DNA of 64,000 bases, from positions 930,001 to 994,000 of the forward strand of contig CAVZMF010000002.1 in NCBI GenBank assembly GCA_963776375.1, given 5' to 3'. This DNA comes from PALSA-612 sp963776375 (GTDB taxonomy: Bacteria; Actinomycetota; Thermoleophilia; Gaiellales; Gaiellaceae). The translations under genes were made by a program, and so were the position numbers. Under the pieces are notes generated by a model, which did no database searches, was not told the origin of the DNA, and saw only the letters and a program-made list of their open reading frames with translations. Shown in pieces: positions 8,744-17,763 of this stretch (positions within the stretch are counted from its first letter, which is position 1; every line of letters begins with the position of its first letter).

Positions 8744-10095
8744 GCGAAGAACACCTCGCCTGCGTACTCGCGGTGAGGCGGCGGCACGAAGTAGTAACAC
8801 CCGGCGACGGGGGTGCCGATCCCCTTCTCGGGATCGATCAGATGGTCCCCGTGAAGGCGGAAAGCCGGGTTCACGAGCCAGATGTTGTTGATGAACTCGA
8901 ATCCCGTCTGCTGGATGTTGTTCTGGAAGACGATCAGGTGAAGACCGCTGGTGACCTCGCCGGTGGCGTCGTCGAGTTCGCGCCAGTTCCCGCCACGGCG
9001 GCGAACCCTGACGTCCTGGATGTGGAACGCATTCGTGTCACCCTCGGCCACCGGAGGGAAGGGGCCGGCGAAGGGCGCCGGGTTGCCGCCCCGGGCCATG
9101 ATGATGTGTGCGTCGACCGATGCCAGGTGTGCGTCCTGGGAGTCGTATTCCGTCTCGAGCAGCGCCCCGTCGCTGCCCCGGATGACGCGCCCGGTCACCC
9201 GGTCCCTGCCGATCGCCCGATTGCGTGCCTCCTCGCCGGTGTGCGTACGGCCGAAGCTGTCGGTGATCGAGAACTCGTCCGCGTTCCACTTCTCCAGGTT
9301 CAGGACGTACTTGCGGTGCACGAGATACGTCCCGCCGTCGTATCGAAGCTCGTCACGGTTCTTCATGTTCTCGCCGGGGAACCCGGGAGCCGGATGGGGG
9401 ACGTAGATCTTCGAGCGGTAGTACTGCGGCTCCTTCTCGATCAGGTCGTCCATGTTGCTGATCGGGTCGTGCCAGCCGATGAGATCCCGCCCGTCCCCGC
9501 GCGCATTCGACTCGTCCAGGGGCATGGCCAGCTCGAGTCCGTGGGGCACGACCACATTGGTGCGGATCCGGTCCCAGAGATCGGTGCAGAGGAACCGTGT
9601 GTTCGCCTCGATGTAGAGCAACAGGTCGCTCTCGTTGGCGGAAAGCCAGGCCTCGTAGGCCTCGTCGACAGCCTCGCCGGTCGGAGCGCTGCCGTTTTCG
9701 GAGGCCAGGCGGGCCGCGACGGCCTCGCGATCTCCGGCGGCCGCCATCGTGCGGAGGTAGACGGGCACCTGCCGGTCCGCGACGTCGAAACGCTTGGGGT
9801 GCCGGGGAGTGAAGACGCCGCCGGGCGGGAAGTTCGGGATCGCCTCCTCTGGCTTGCGGTCAGCGAGCGGGCCGAGGAAGAAGCGCAACCCGAACGCCAC
9901 GAGCAGGTTCAGCGCCCAGCCGTCGACGACGCTCTTGCCGCCGAACTCGCGGTCCGGGTTCACGGCCTCCCGCTGGACGGCCTCCAGGTCCTTGAGGACC
10001 TGGATCATCTTCGTCCGATCGTCGAAGGGGACGTTCAGCTTCGCCAGCAGGAAGTTCGCCGGCGGCGGAGTGTCGATACCCGGCCTCAGGTTCAC
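8740..10095 (-). CDS. DyP-type heme peroxidase-like protein
   Basis: A 451-aa protein with the layout of dye-decolourising peroxidases. The distal motif normally GxxDG appears as GWHDP at 207-211, keeping the catalytic Asp210. The strand TYLVHRKYVLNL follows, the proximal heme ligand is His330 in VDAHII, a conserved double Arg lies near 366, and the C-terminal LIVFQNNIQQTGFEF strand is typical. DyP enzymes oxidise varied substrates with hydrogen peroxide. Changes in the first motif and an acidic insertion around 120-160 mark it as divergent, so activity is not certain. No Tat signal is present, so it is probably cytoplasmic. It starts at GTG 10095 with an AGGAGGG ribosome site, 30 bases after the deoxyribosyltransferase-like gene. 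A DyP beside a P450 and CHAT proteases is not an arrangement I recognise. Confidence 0.75.
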   Translation of the reverse strand: MNLRPGIDTPPPANFLLAKLNVPFDDRTKMIQVLKDLEAVQREAVNPDREFGGKSVVDGWALNLLVAFGLRFFLGPLADRKPEEAIPNFPPGGVFTPRHPKRFDVADRQVPVYLRTMAAAGDREAVAARLASENGSAPTGEAVDEAYEAWLSANESDLLLYIEANTRFLCTDLWDRIRTNVVVPHGLELAMPLDESNARGDGRDLIGWHDPISNMDDLIEKEPQYYRSKIYVPHPAPGFPGENMKNRDELRYDGGTYLVHRKYVLNLEKWNADEFSITDSFGRTHTGEEARNRAIGRDRVTGRVIRGSDGALLETEYDSQDAHLASVDAHIIMARGGNPAPFAGPFPPVAEGDTNAFHIQDVRVRRRGGNWRELDDATGEVTSGLHLIVFQNNIQQTGFEFINNIWLVNPAFRLHGDHLIDPEKGIGTPVAGCYYFVPPPHREYAGEVFFA

Positions 10096-10125
10096 GGAGC
10101 CCTCCTTTCCCGTCGCGGCGCTGCG

Positions 10126-10998
10126 TCAGGCGACGGCATCGGTATCGAATATCAGCCACTCGGGGTTCTCCACGTATTCACCCCGTCCGAGGTCGAACCG
10201 CTTCGGAACCGCCTTGTTGAGTTGCTCGAGGTACGGAAGGAGCGGCCGCTGCGGCGGGAACTCCTTCTCGTGCGCGTCGAGCGCGCCCGCCGTCCAGCCG
10301 AACTCCTCCATGTAGCCGTCGAAGCCGAAGCCGTCGAAGAAGTAGTGGGCGTCGACCAGCGCCATGTACCACATGCTCGGCATGGCGTGCGGGTTGGGCC
10401 GGAGCGGCGCCTGGGCCTCGAGCTCGGCGAGCAGCTCGAGTCCCTTGTCGTCGCCCTGAGCTTTGAGGTGCTCCACGAACTCGTCCTGCGCCGGGAACGT
10501 GACCGGGGGACTGACGAACAGCACCGGCTTGTGTTGCAGCCGCGCCATCACGATCTCGTGCACCGTCCCGACGCTGTAGATGTTCGTCGGGCAGAACGCG
10601 ACCAGGAAGTCGGCGGTGTCGGTCATCCGCAAGTCGATGTGCAGCGTCGGCCAGAACTCGTTGCAGAGCTCTGCGCGAACCCGATCGCCCTCCTCCGTGT
10701 CCGCGTAGGTCCAGTCGTTCCGCTTGTTCGTGGAGAACTCGTCCTCCTTGCCGTAGTGCGCGAGGCCGGCAACGGGCGGCTTGTCCCAGGGGTCGTAGAC
10801 GGTCACTCCGTATCGCTTCAGAAACTGGCCGATCCGGTTGCGCCAGCCGAACTCCTTCTCCTCCTGGCGCGACGCCACGAAGTCCATCGGCCCCGAGAGG
10901 TAGACGGTCGCTCCAGAGAGGACGTTTTCCTTCTCCGCGAGCACTTCGCTGCGGCGGCTCATCGCCTGGTCGATGGATGTCGTTTCCGGTCCAGACAT
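10126..10998 (-). CDS. Nucleoside 2-deoxyribosyltransferase-like protein
   Basis: A 290-aa protein whose first half fits the nucleoside 2-deoxyribosyltransferase fold: a VYLSGPM strand-loop at 32-38, a predicted nucleotide-binding stretch, and TADFLVAFCPTN followed by SVGTVHEIVMA, where the Glu of HEI is the usual nucleophile position. The family exchanges or hydrolyses bases on (deoxy)nucleosides, and related domains occur in conflict systems that attack nucleotides or NAD. The second half (about 200-290) is an aromatic-rich extension I do not recognise. Start ATG 10998 has a GGGAGGAAG ribosome site. The gene follows the 519-aa gene by 18 bases in the same operon. Making or destroying a nucleotide signal for the CHAT proteases is possible, but nothing in the sequence proves it. 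Confidence 0.6.
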   Translation of the reverse strand: MSGPETTSIDQAMSRRSEVLAEKENVLSGATVYLSGPMDFVASRQEEKEFGWRNRIGQFLKRYGVTVYDPWDKPPVAGLAHYGKEDEFSTNKRNDWTYADTEEGDRVRAELCNEFWPTLHIDLRMTDTADFLVAFCPTNIYSVGTVHEIVMARLQHKPVLFVSPPVTFPAQDEFVEHLKAQGDDKGLELLAELEAQAPLRPNPHAMPSMWYMALVDAHYFFDGFGFDGYMEEFGWTAGALDAHEKEFPPQRPLLPYLEQLNKAVPKRFDLGRGEYVENPEWLIFDTDAVA

Positions 10999-11016
10999 GA
11001 CGGTTCTTCCTCCCTG

Positions 11017-12576
11017 TTAGGCGGGTACGTTGTCCCAGTGGCGTGTCCAACCTCGCTGTAGCGTCGCGTCGAAGGAGTCGAGGACAGCGGAGCATTCATC
11101 GGTGTCCGTCGCGGCCGCGATCAACGCCGGCGCCCGTTCGTTGATCTCGTCGATGATCTCCTGGTCGTCCAGCACAGCGCAGAGGTAGCCACCCTGGAGC
11201 AGCGCATGGACCCGCCGCACGCCGAACTCCGTGGGCTCGGGCATCTGCGCGAGCTGCATGTCGTGCTCGAGCGTCCCGGACACCGGCACGATCCTCGCCG
11301 TGCTGCCGGTCGTGAAGATGCCGAACACTCCGAGCTTGCCGAGCTCGAACGCCTGCTCTGCGCTGTTCCCACCCGACCAGAGCACCTTCAGTCCGCAGTT
11401 CCTCGAGTGGTCGAGAAGCTCCTCGAGATCGGTGAGGGTCAGGCATCCGGGGTCGTCGGGGGCATCGCTCTTGCGAAGGAGCTTGTGGGGATCGACCCTG
11501 TCGGGAGCGTCGACCAGGACGACCTTGGCACCCTCCTCGGCGACCATGCTCATCCAGAGCTTGCCCGCCTCGACGACACGGTCGAGGCCGTAGACCTCCC
11601 GACTGGTGACGAGTGGCGTGTCGACGTAGAACGCCGGAATCGGTGTCCAGTCGGTGAGCCACCGCTGGACATCCCGCACGACGTCGCGCATCTGCTCGAG
11701 CCTCAGAGGCACCAACCCGTACTTGGCGGCGCTCAACCCGCTCTTGTAGGCCGAGTTGAGGCCCGTCCAGACGGTGCGTGCGGCAGTCTCGGTGTCGACG
11801 TCGAACTCGTACAGCGCCTGCACACCTTTGTCGCCGGCGTAGGCGAGAAGAGACCGAACCTGGTCCGGAGGCAAGACGTTGAGCAGGCCCTGGACGCTCA
11901 GCCGGCGCCGCGCGGCCTCGCGAAGCTGGGCGTCGACAGCGACCTCGGGCATACCGATGTCCGAGGCGATATCGACCACGCCCCGGATCTCGGCGAGGTC
12001 CGCTTCCGAGCCGATCTCGCCCTCGAACGTGATCAACACCGTCAGCCTGTGCAGGTCGGCCGGCCCGAGGCGGCCGTCATCGCGGCCGGCCTCGATCGCC
12101 GGCACCAGCCGTCGAAGCGCTTCGTGATCCTCCCCCGCCTCGGTCGTGATCCGGACGGTCATCGGCCGGGGCTTTCCGTCCGGGGTGTGAATGAACGGCT
12201 TGAACCTTGCGAGGACGGCGTCGACCCACGCCTGCTCGTCCGCGGCGGCATCGACGAGGCGGAACTGCGGCAGCGGCTGGTAGAAGCGGGTGTTCACGCG
12301 TACGCCCACGTTCGTCGTCGCAAACGTCCGTCCCTCGGCCTTCGGCAGCACCAGGTCGTACTCGTCCGGCCCGATCGGCACCTCCCCGGCGCTGCCCATG
12401 CGCTCGCCGTCGATGATCATGCCGACGCACATGTCGTCTGCGTCATCATGCGCCTGCGCCTTCGCCGACGCGTAGGCCGCCCGGACGATGGCCCCGGCGG
12501 CGCTGCCTTCGTCGCTCACGCCCAGAATCGGGCCGAACCGCCGGTGGTCGTACTGCTCGAGCGGTTTGGTCGTCAT
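11017..12576 (-). CDS. Unrecognised 519-aa protein, C-terminal half TIM-barrel-like
   Basis: I cannot name this protein with confidence. Its C-terminal region contains a KVVLVDAPDR strand, then a DLEELLDHSRNCGLKVLWSGG segment and a LGVFGIFTTGST strand. This resembles the later strands of UPF0264/MfnB-like TIM barrels (furan-phosphate synthases in methanofuran biosynthesis), but the lysine expected in the DxxxK position is not obvious. The first 100 residues are separate (YDLVLPKAEGR, then VGVRVNTRFY). There are no signal peptide or membrane helices. Start ATG 12576 overlaps the upstream stop by four bases. As the second gene of the operon it is probably translated in step with its neighbours. 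The MfnB resemblance is weak and could be only a shared fold. Confidence 0.6.
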   Translation of the reverse strand: MTTKPLEQYDHRRFGPILGVSDEGSAAGAIVRAAYASAKAQAHDDADDMCVGMIIDGERMGSAGEVPIGPDEYDLVLPKAEGRTFATTNVGVRVNTRFYQPLPQFRLVDAAADEQAWVDAVLARFKPFIHTPDGKPRPMTVRITTEAGEDHEALRRLVPAIEAGRDDGRLGPADLHRLTVLITFEGEIGSEADLAEIRGVVDIASDIGMPEVAVDAQLREAARRRLSVQGLLNVLPPDQVRSLLAYAGDKGVQALYEFDVDTETAARTVWTGLNSAYKSGLSAAKYGLVPLRLEQMRDVVRDVQRWLTDWTPIPAFYVDTPLVTSREVYGLDRVVEAGKLWMSMVAEEGAKVVLVDAPDRVDPHKLLRKSDAPDDPGCLTLTDLEELLDHSRNCGLKVLWSGGNSAEQAFELGKLGVFGIFTTGSTARIVPVSGTLEHDMQLAQMPEPTEFGVRRVHALLQGGYLCAVLDDQEIIDEINERAPALIAAATDTDECSAVLDSFDATLQRGWTRHWDNVPA

Positions 12577-13352
12577 GACCGCTCCTCCCGTGTCGTTTCT
12601 TGCCGACGAATGAACTGGGTGTTGAAGCTCTCGCCCCCGGTGACCGCGACGCCCGCGTATGGTCGCGCCCAGAGCCCTTCGAACAGGGACTGGGGCTCGA
12701 TGGCCTCGTGGTAGACCGGCTCGACGAGCTCCGCGAGGCGCGGGATCAGCGAGTCCTGGTCCGCGGTCGGCCAGTGCTCCCAGTACACGACATACTCCGT
12801 GGAGGCGACCGCAATCGCGCCGTCCGGACCGCCGGCTCCTTGTGCCTGGACGGCCAGCAGGAACTCCCGCACTGCGTTCGTGAACCCCTGAGGATCGCTC
12901 CCCGCCGAGACGCCGACGAACGCGTTGACCGTCCCGAACTGCCAGTCGACGTGCTCGTCGAAGAGGTGGTAGCGCATCTCGGGCTCCAGCTCGCCTTCGA
13001 ACCGGACCGGAAATCCGGAGGTACTCCTCGAGAGGTCGAAGACGAGGGCGTGCATGTCGCTGTACGATCGCCCCCCTACGCTCTCCTTTGCCTCGTCGTA
13101 TGCCGCCTGATACTCGTAGAACACCAGGGCGATCTCGTCGGGCACCCCCTCCGGCTTCTGTCCGGGAAGCACGCTCGGCAGATAGGCAGCCAGCCCGACG
13201 GGACCCTGAATCTGAACGGTGGCAGGGATGAAGACCGAGCCGAGCTTGCCGAAGAACGTCTCCTGCTCGACGTTCGGGTTGCGGAACCCCCGCCAGACGC
13301 GAACCGCGTCGGGCGCCACAGGAACCTGCGTGCGGTCACCTGATCTACTCAT
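12573..13352 (-). CDS. Unrecognised 259-aa protein, first gene of the CHAT operon
   Basis: I do not recognise this protein. It starts at ATG 13352 with an AGGAG ribosome site about 7 bases upstream. It carries the conserved-looking opening VRVWRGFRNPN, then FFGKLGSVFIPATV and DEIALVFYEYQ. The alternation of strands and amphipathic helices, apparently repeated in the second half (TEYVVYWEHW and YAGVAVTGG), would suit two dimeric alpha-beta barrel (EthD/NIPSNAP-like) modules, but this is a guess from pattern. No membrane segment or metal site is evident. It is the first gene of the ten-gene minus-strand operon and is followed by a four-base overlap. Its upstream gap of 151 bases is the likely site of the operon promoter. 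Confidence 0.6.
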   Translation of the reverse strand: MSRSGDRTQVPVAPDAVRVWRGFRNPNVEQETFFGKLGSVFIPATVQIQGPVGLAAYLPSVLPGQKPEGVPDEIALVFYEYQAAYDEAKESVGGRSYSDMHALVFDLSRSTSGFPVRFEGELEPEMRYHLFDEHVDWQFGTVNAFVGVSAGSDPQGFTNAVREFLLAVQAQGAGGPDGAIAVASTEYVVYWEHWPTADQDSLIPRLAELVEPVYHEAIEPQSLFEGLWARPYAGVAVTGGESFNTQFIRRQETTREERS

Positions 13353-13503
13353 CGGTCAGCTCCTGTCTCCATCGAGCATGGTTCGACCCTGATCCAAAGC
13401 GAGAAACTTTCACGCCGAGAGGCGTGGACGGCTTGCCGACTCTTGCACGCCGTGTCGAAGAGGTCAAGCGGACGTGCCGGCGCGGAGGCATACCGTTCCC
13501 GCG
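13353..13503. promoter_or_regulatory. Gap between patatin gene and CHAT operon, with a small stem-loop
   Basis: This 151-base gap separates two genes read in the same minus direction. A perfect 6-bp inverted repeat (CACGCC, GAGA loop, GGCGTG) lies at 13411-13426. Read on the minus strand it is followed by AAAGTTTCTC, so it may be a weak terminator for the patatin gene or a regulatory hairpin in the operon leader. A TTGACC on the minus strand at about 13460-13465 could serve as a -35 element, but no convincing -10 follows. The promoter is therefore not located precisely. Confidence 0.35.
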
Positions 13504-14682
13504 CTAGGCGACGCCGACTGCCGGGTAGGGGAATGAGGAGGGGACGGGCTGGTCCGGCTCGACCCAGCGGCGGAGGGCGGCGTCGCAGACGGCGTAGCCC
13601 CAGTTGATCAGCCGTTCCTGGGTCGTGTCGTCGAGCCTCCCCAGTCGTGTGGGCAGGCTGGCGAGCCGGATGGTGGCGTCGTGGGGGCAGGGCAGTGTTG
13701 CTTGCAACTGGTAGTCGGCAATATCGGTGCGGATGCCCCAGTAGGTGCCTTTTCGCGCGCCGCTGACGAATGCTTCCAGCGCTGCTCGCTTTCGCAGGCT
13801 GCGCACCTGGTTGTCGATCACCTGGAGTACCCGTGCGGCGTGCAGCGGCCAGACCCGCTTCGGCTTCTCTTCGTCTTTGATGTGGCCGCCGCCGTCTGAG
13901 ATGAGGATCGTCTGGTAGCGCTTCGAGATCGCCTCGAGACCGAGGTTGTCGTAGACGCCCCCGTCCGAGAGGACGACGCGGGTGGTGAAGGGCGGCCTTT
14001 GCAGGAGGCCGCTGCCCGGAGTGAAGTCGGCGTCGTCGAGCTTGAGGGTCACCGGTGACAGGAAGGGCGGGAACGCCGAGGAGGCGGCCACGGCCGTTGC
14101 GAGCTCGATGCGCGGAGACTTGACCTCGCCGACGCGGTAGTCGCGCATGTACGGCTTGGCGAAGCGCCAGAGGACGGCGGACTGGATGTTGGTCGCGTTG
14201 AAGACGAACCGCGGCAGGTCGGGCAGGTCCTGGAGCGTCGCCGGTCCGAACAGATGCCGTCGGTAGGCATGTGCGACCCGGTCGCCTATCGTCGTACCCG
14301 GGAGGAGAAGTCCGGTGACGATCGCCTGGGCGTCGATCGTCCGGCCGGCGAGCCCGCGAAGCGGCGCGACGACCTGTTCGCGGTAGGCGGCTGCAACACC
14401 GCTCTGGTCGAAATCGAGACGCGCCCAGGCGCGGGCGAGCACGCCGGCGGTGATCGAGCCGCCTGACACGCTCGAGACACGGTCCAGCTTCGACAGGTAG
14501 GCGGCTTCGTTCAGGCGCCAGAGCGCACCGACGTGGAAGAGCATCGCGCGGTATCCGCCTCCTGAGAGGCAGATGCCGATGCCCGGCAGGAGCCCGGAGG
14601 CAGCTGGTTCATCGCCGGGGCCGGGCTCGCTGGCTTGGTTGACGGCTGACAAGCGCCCCTTGATCATGTCACGGGTAGTCAC
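13504..14682 (-). CDS. Patatin-like phospholipase
   Basis: A patatin-family lipid acyl hydrolase of 392 aa (GTG start at 14682) or 387 aa (ATG start at 14667). The oxyanion-hole motif GGGYR is at 41-45, the nucleophile Ser73 sits in SSVSGGS, and the dyad aspartate is in VLSDGGVYDN. The family cleaves membrane phospholipids; CapV, the CBASS effector, belongs to it. No signal peptide is visible, so it would attack the inner membrane from the cytoplasm. It is divergent from the second CHAT gene, whose start is only 28-43 bases away, so the two genes must share one control region. This suggests the lipase and protease act together, with the lipase a plausible cell-killing effector. The ribosome site is weak, and the start is uncertain. 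Confidence 0.87.
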   Translation of the reverse strand: MTTRDMIKGRLSAVNQASEPGPGDEPAASGLLPGIGICLSGGGYRAMLFHVGALWRLNEAAYLSKLDRVSSVSGGSITAGVLARAWARLDFDQSGVAAAYREQVVAPLRGLAGRTIDAQAIVTGLLLPGTTIGDRVAHAYRRHLFGPATLQDLPDLPRFVFNATNIQSAVLWRFAKPYMRDYRVGEVKSPRIELATAVAASSAFPPFLSPVTLKLDDADFTPGSGLLQRPPFTTRVVLSDGGVYDNLGLEAISKRYQTILISDGGGHIKDEEKPKRVWPLHAARVLQVIDNQVRSLRKRAALEAFVSGARKGTYWGIRTDIADYQLQATLPCPHDATIRLASLPTRLGRLDDTTQERLINWGYAVCDAALRRWVEPDQPVPSSFPYPAVGVA

Positions 14683-14710
14683 GCGACGAGAGGCCGGGCG
14701 AAGGAGGGCG

Positions 14711-17700
14711 ATGGGCGACGACCCCGTGCACGGCTCGCACGTTCCGCAGTTGTTGGGGGCGGCGGAGGCTAGACCGCTGTTCGACGCGCTCGAGGCCGGT
14801 GACCCTCAGGCGCGGCTGGCGCTGCTCGACGGGTCGACTCGACTCCCGCTCGATCGCTCGTGCTGGCTCGAGATCCGTGACTACGTCGACCTGGCGCTCG
14901 ACAACCCGAATCCCTCGGAGCGCTTTCAGGCCATGGAGATCGCGGCGCGGGTGCCGGTCAAGTCGATCCGGGAGCGCCTGCAATCGGTCGCCTGGAACGG
15001 CGAGAGCGATGAGCGGCGGGGCGCGGCGTTCGCACTCGCGCAGGTCGGAGATCCCGCGGTGGCAGGGCCGCTCGTCGAGCTGCTGGCGGACCCGGGCCAG
15101 GGGCCGGAGGCGGCGCGGCTGCTTGCGCGCCTTGACGTCTCCGGCCATGACGCTTCGCTTCGAGACAGGTTCAGCGACCTTCCTGCTGTGGGCGAGGACG
15201 CCATCGAGCGCTTCTGGCTGGCGCTGGCGCTCGCGCGAACGGGGGAGGATTCGGAGCTCGTCGCGGTGCTCGACGGTCTGCGGGCGGGCGAGGAGCTGCC
15301 GATTCTGTGGGGAGATCCGGGTGTGGTCGCAGCCGAGCTCAGGGCGGGCCCGCCCCTGCCCACGGAAGTCCAAGATCGGCTCGAAGCGCGGGCCGAGCAG
15401 GCCTCCGGCGACGAGGAAACGCTCGTGCGGCTGCTGCTCGAGACCTCTGACGAGTCGGGCGCCGCCGGCGGTCTCGCACCTGAGTCAGGGGGCGCCGCTT
15501 CGCGCGCGCCGCTGCCTCCCGCGGTCGACGAGACCAGACTTCAGGTCGCGGCCGCCGTCGAAGCGACCGAGCTGTTCGACGAGCAGGGATGGCCACACCA
15601 CGACCGTCGGCTCGAACTCGAAGCCGTGGGCCGCGAGCTGGATCCGACCGTCGGCAAGTCCGCCCGTCTCTCGCTTGCCGTGTCCGAGCTGTTCAAGGTC
15701 GCGGTCGACGTCCCGGATCAGCGAGGAATCGGGCTCGGCAACGACGTGGCCGCGCTGGCGGCAGAGCCCGAGTACGCTCCCGATCTCGAGGGGTTGTTCG
15801 AGGCGTTTCAACTCGCCGAGGATCGCCACGCAACGACGACGCTGGGCGCTCAGATCGGCTGGGCGGCTTCGAGGGCGGCGCCTGACGGGTTGCTGGCCGG
15901 CCTCGAAGCCAGGCTGGCGGCACCGGAGACACGGCTGACCGCAGCCAGGCTCGTGACCGAAGCCGGCACCTACCTCCAGACGACGTATCCACCCATATTC
16001 GGGGGTGCGCCCGTACCCCCGGAGCCGGCCGTCTCCGAAGAATTGATCGACGACACGTCCGAGAAACCCGAAGCCCAGACAGAGCCCCCATCCGAGCCCG
16101 AACCAGCTGAGCCGGACGCGTCCCGCTGGCTGCTCTCCCGGGTGAGGGACGTCGAGACGGGCGCGCAGCTTCGGACGGCGTTCAGGTCGGCCGCGAAGCA
16201 CGAGATCTCGGTCGCGATCGGGGCCGAGGACACGGATTCGCTCGCGGCCAAGGGAAGCGAAACCTTTGACCAGGCCCTGGGGTCGGCCGAGCACCTGCCG
16301 GAGCTGCTGATCGTCTTCACGCCTCCGCCTCCGATCGGCAACCAGCAGAAGGCGACGATGGTCCTACCGCCCTCTGGCACGAGCGCAGCCAGCCCCTTCT
16401 ACGTGGACATACCAGGCGATTGCGAGACGTTCGAGGCCCGCATCGAGGTCTATCACGGCAATCGCCTCGTGCAGACGGCGATCCTGCGCGGCCCCGTGGT
16501 CACGGCTCCCGAGGAAGCACGCGATTCCGCGATCACGTTCGAGCTGGCCGTAATCGCCCCGGTCACGTCCGACCTCGCCTCCCGCCGGCCCTACGACGCT
16601 GCGTTCACGAAGACCGCGACGACCACCACCGGAGTCGCCGATGACCTGATCCCGATCGACGTCGCCCGGATCGACAGAGTCGTGCCGACGCTGGTCGGCC
16701 TGCTGACGACCATCGTGACCAGCGACGCGGCCCGACAGCGGCGGCTCGACGACCCCGAGGTCGTCGGCGGCCTCCGTGCACTCGCCGGGCAGGGACGGCT
16801 CCTGTACGAGGCGTTCACCGAGCAACTGGGTGACCGGGACCTCGACCGCTTACAGGTGGTGGTCGAGGACGCGACGGACTTCTTCCCGGTCGAGTTCGTG
16901 TACGACCTGCCCGCTCCCGACAACGACGCCGGCCTGTGTCCCGGCTGGAAGTCGGCGCTGAAACGGAAGGACGGCAAGTGCTCGGAGCAGCACGAGGCAA
17001 AGGGCCCCCTGCAGCGAGCCGACCACGTCTGCCCCACAGGCTTCTGGTCGCTCTCGAAAGTGATCGAGCGGCAGGTGCTGGGGCCACAGAGCTGGAGGGC
17101 GCTCGACTTGCACGACGCCGAGTTCGCCGTTCGCGCCCATCCGAGGGCCGGGCTCGACCGGTTGCTGCCTCCCGCGGCCGTCGTCTTCGGCGCCAGCAAC
17201 CGCGTCGACGCCGTGCGCCGGGGACGCATCGCGAGAGTCAGGACAACGCTCGGCCGCATCTGGGCGAACACCGTGCCCGCCGAGACGTGGACTGCCTGGG
17301 TCGAGGCGGTGGCAACGCACAGGCCGTCGCTGCTCGTCCTGCTCTCGCACACGTCGACCGCGCAGATGCAGTCTGCGCTCGAGATCGGCCAGGCCGATCT
17401 CTGCCAGCTCGCGCAGCTGGGGCCGCAGTACATCCGTACAAGCGCCGACGACCACCCGATCGTCCTGCTTCTCGGCTGCGAGACCGCAGTCTCCGACTTC
17501 GAGCTGCAGACGTTCGTCGCCCGATTCCAGGATCTGGGAGCCGCGGTGGTGGTCGGCACCGTCGCCTCCGTCCTCGGAGAGCGCGTCGCGTCGGTCGCGC
17601 AACTGGTCGCCAGGGAGATCGCCAGGGCCTCGACGGCGAAGCGCGCGACCTCGACGGGGGAACTGATGCGCCATGTCCGCCGCAAGCTGCTGGCCCAGGG

Positions 17701-17761
17701 CGAGCTGACGTCACTCTGCCTGACCGCCTTCGGCGACGCCCAGTGGCAGATCGGCGGCTGA
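14711..17761 (+). CDS. CHAT-domain cysteine protease 2 with helical-repeat N-terminus
   Basis: A 1016-aa protein. The start at ATG 14711 is set by a strong AAGGAGGG ribosome site just upstream. Roughly residues 50-450 are alpha-helical repeats of HEAT type (for example RGAAFALAQVGDPAVAGPLVELL), followed by an acidic, proline-rich linker near 450-480. The C-terminal CHAT domain has His880 (LVLLSHT) and Cys923 (LLLGCETA). Just before it is the same cysteine-rich block as in CHAT 1 (LCPG, GKCSEQH, HVCPTGFW, then KVIERQVL), here with a C-C-H-C set of possible zinc ligands. No membrane segment is seen. It is followed after two bases by an MBL hydrolase, copying the CHAT 1/MBL 1 arrangement, and it diverges from the patatin gene. 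The repeats probably recognise a partner or trigger; what that is remains unknown. Confidence 0.82.
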   Translation: MGDDPVHGSHVPQLLGAAEARPLFDALEAGDPQARLALLDGSTRLPLDRSCWLEIRDYVDLALDNPNPSERFQAMEIAARVPVKSIRERLQSVAWNGESDERRGAAFALAQVGDPAVAGPLVELLADPGQGPEAARLLARLDVSGHDASLRDRFSDLPAVGEDAIERFWLALALARTGEDSELVAVLDGLRAGEELPILWGDPGVVAAELRAGPPLPTEVQDRLEARAEQASGDEETLVRLLLETSDESGAAGGLAPESGGAASRAPLPPAVDETRLQVAAAVEATELFDEQGWPHHDRRLELEAVGRELDPTVGKSARLSLAVSELFKVAVDVPDQRGIGLGNDVAALAAEPEYAPDLEGLFEAFQLAEDRHATTTLGAQIGWAASRAAPDGLLAGLEARLAAPETRLTAARLVTEAGTYLQTTYPPIFGGAPVPPEPAVSEELIDDTSEKPEAQTEPPSEPEPAEPDASRWLLSRVRDVETGAQLRTAFRSAAKHEISVAIGAEDTDSLAAKGSETFDQALGSAEHLPELLIVFTPPPPIGNQQKATMVLPPSGTSAASPFYVDIPGDCETFEARIEVYHGNRLVQTAILRGPVVTAPEEARDSAITFELAVIAPVTSDLASRRPYDAAFTKTATTTTGVADDLIPIDVARIDRVVPTLVGLLTTIVTSDAARQRRLDDPEVVGGLRALAGQGRLLYEAFTEQLGDRDLDRLQVVVEDATDFFPVEFVYDLPAPDNDAGLCPGWKSALKRKDGKCSEQHEAKGPLQRADHVCPTGFWSLSKVIERQVLGPQSWRALDLHDAEFAVRAHPRAGLDRLLPPAAVVFGASNRVDAVRRGRIARVRTTLGRIWANTVPAETWTAWVEAVATHRPSLLVLLSHTSTAQMQSALEIGQADLCQLAQLGPQYIRTSADDHPIVLLLGCETAVSDFELQTFVARFQDLGAAVVVGTVASVLGERVASVAQLVAREIARASTAKRATSTGELMRHVRRKLLAQGELTSLCLTAFGDAQWQIGG

Positions 17762-17763
17762 AG

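Noticed and set aside
16936..17763. An apparent N-terminal extension of MBL 2
   Set aside because: This frame is inside the CHAT 2 gene and reads as basic low-complexity text. The true start is the TTG just after the CHAT stop.
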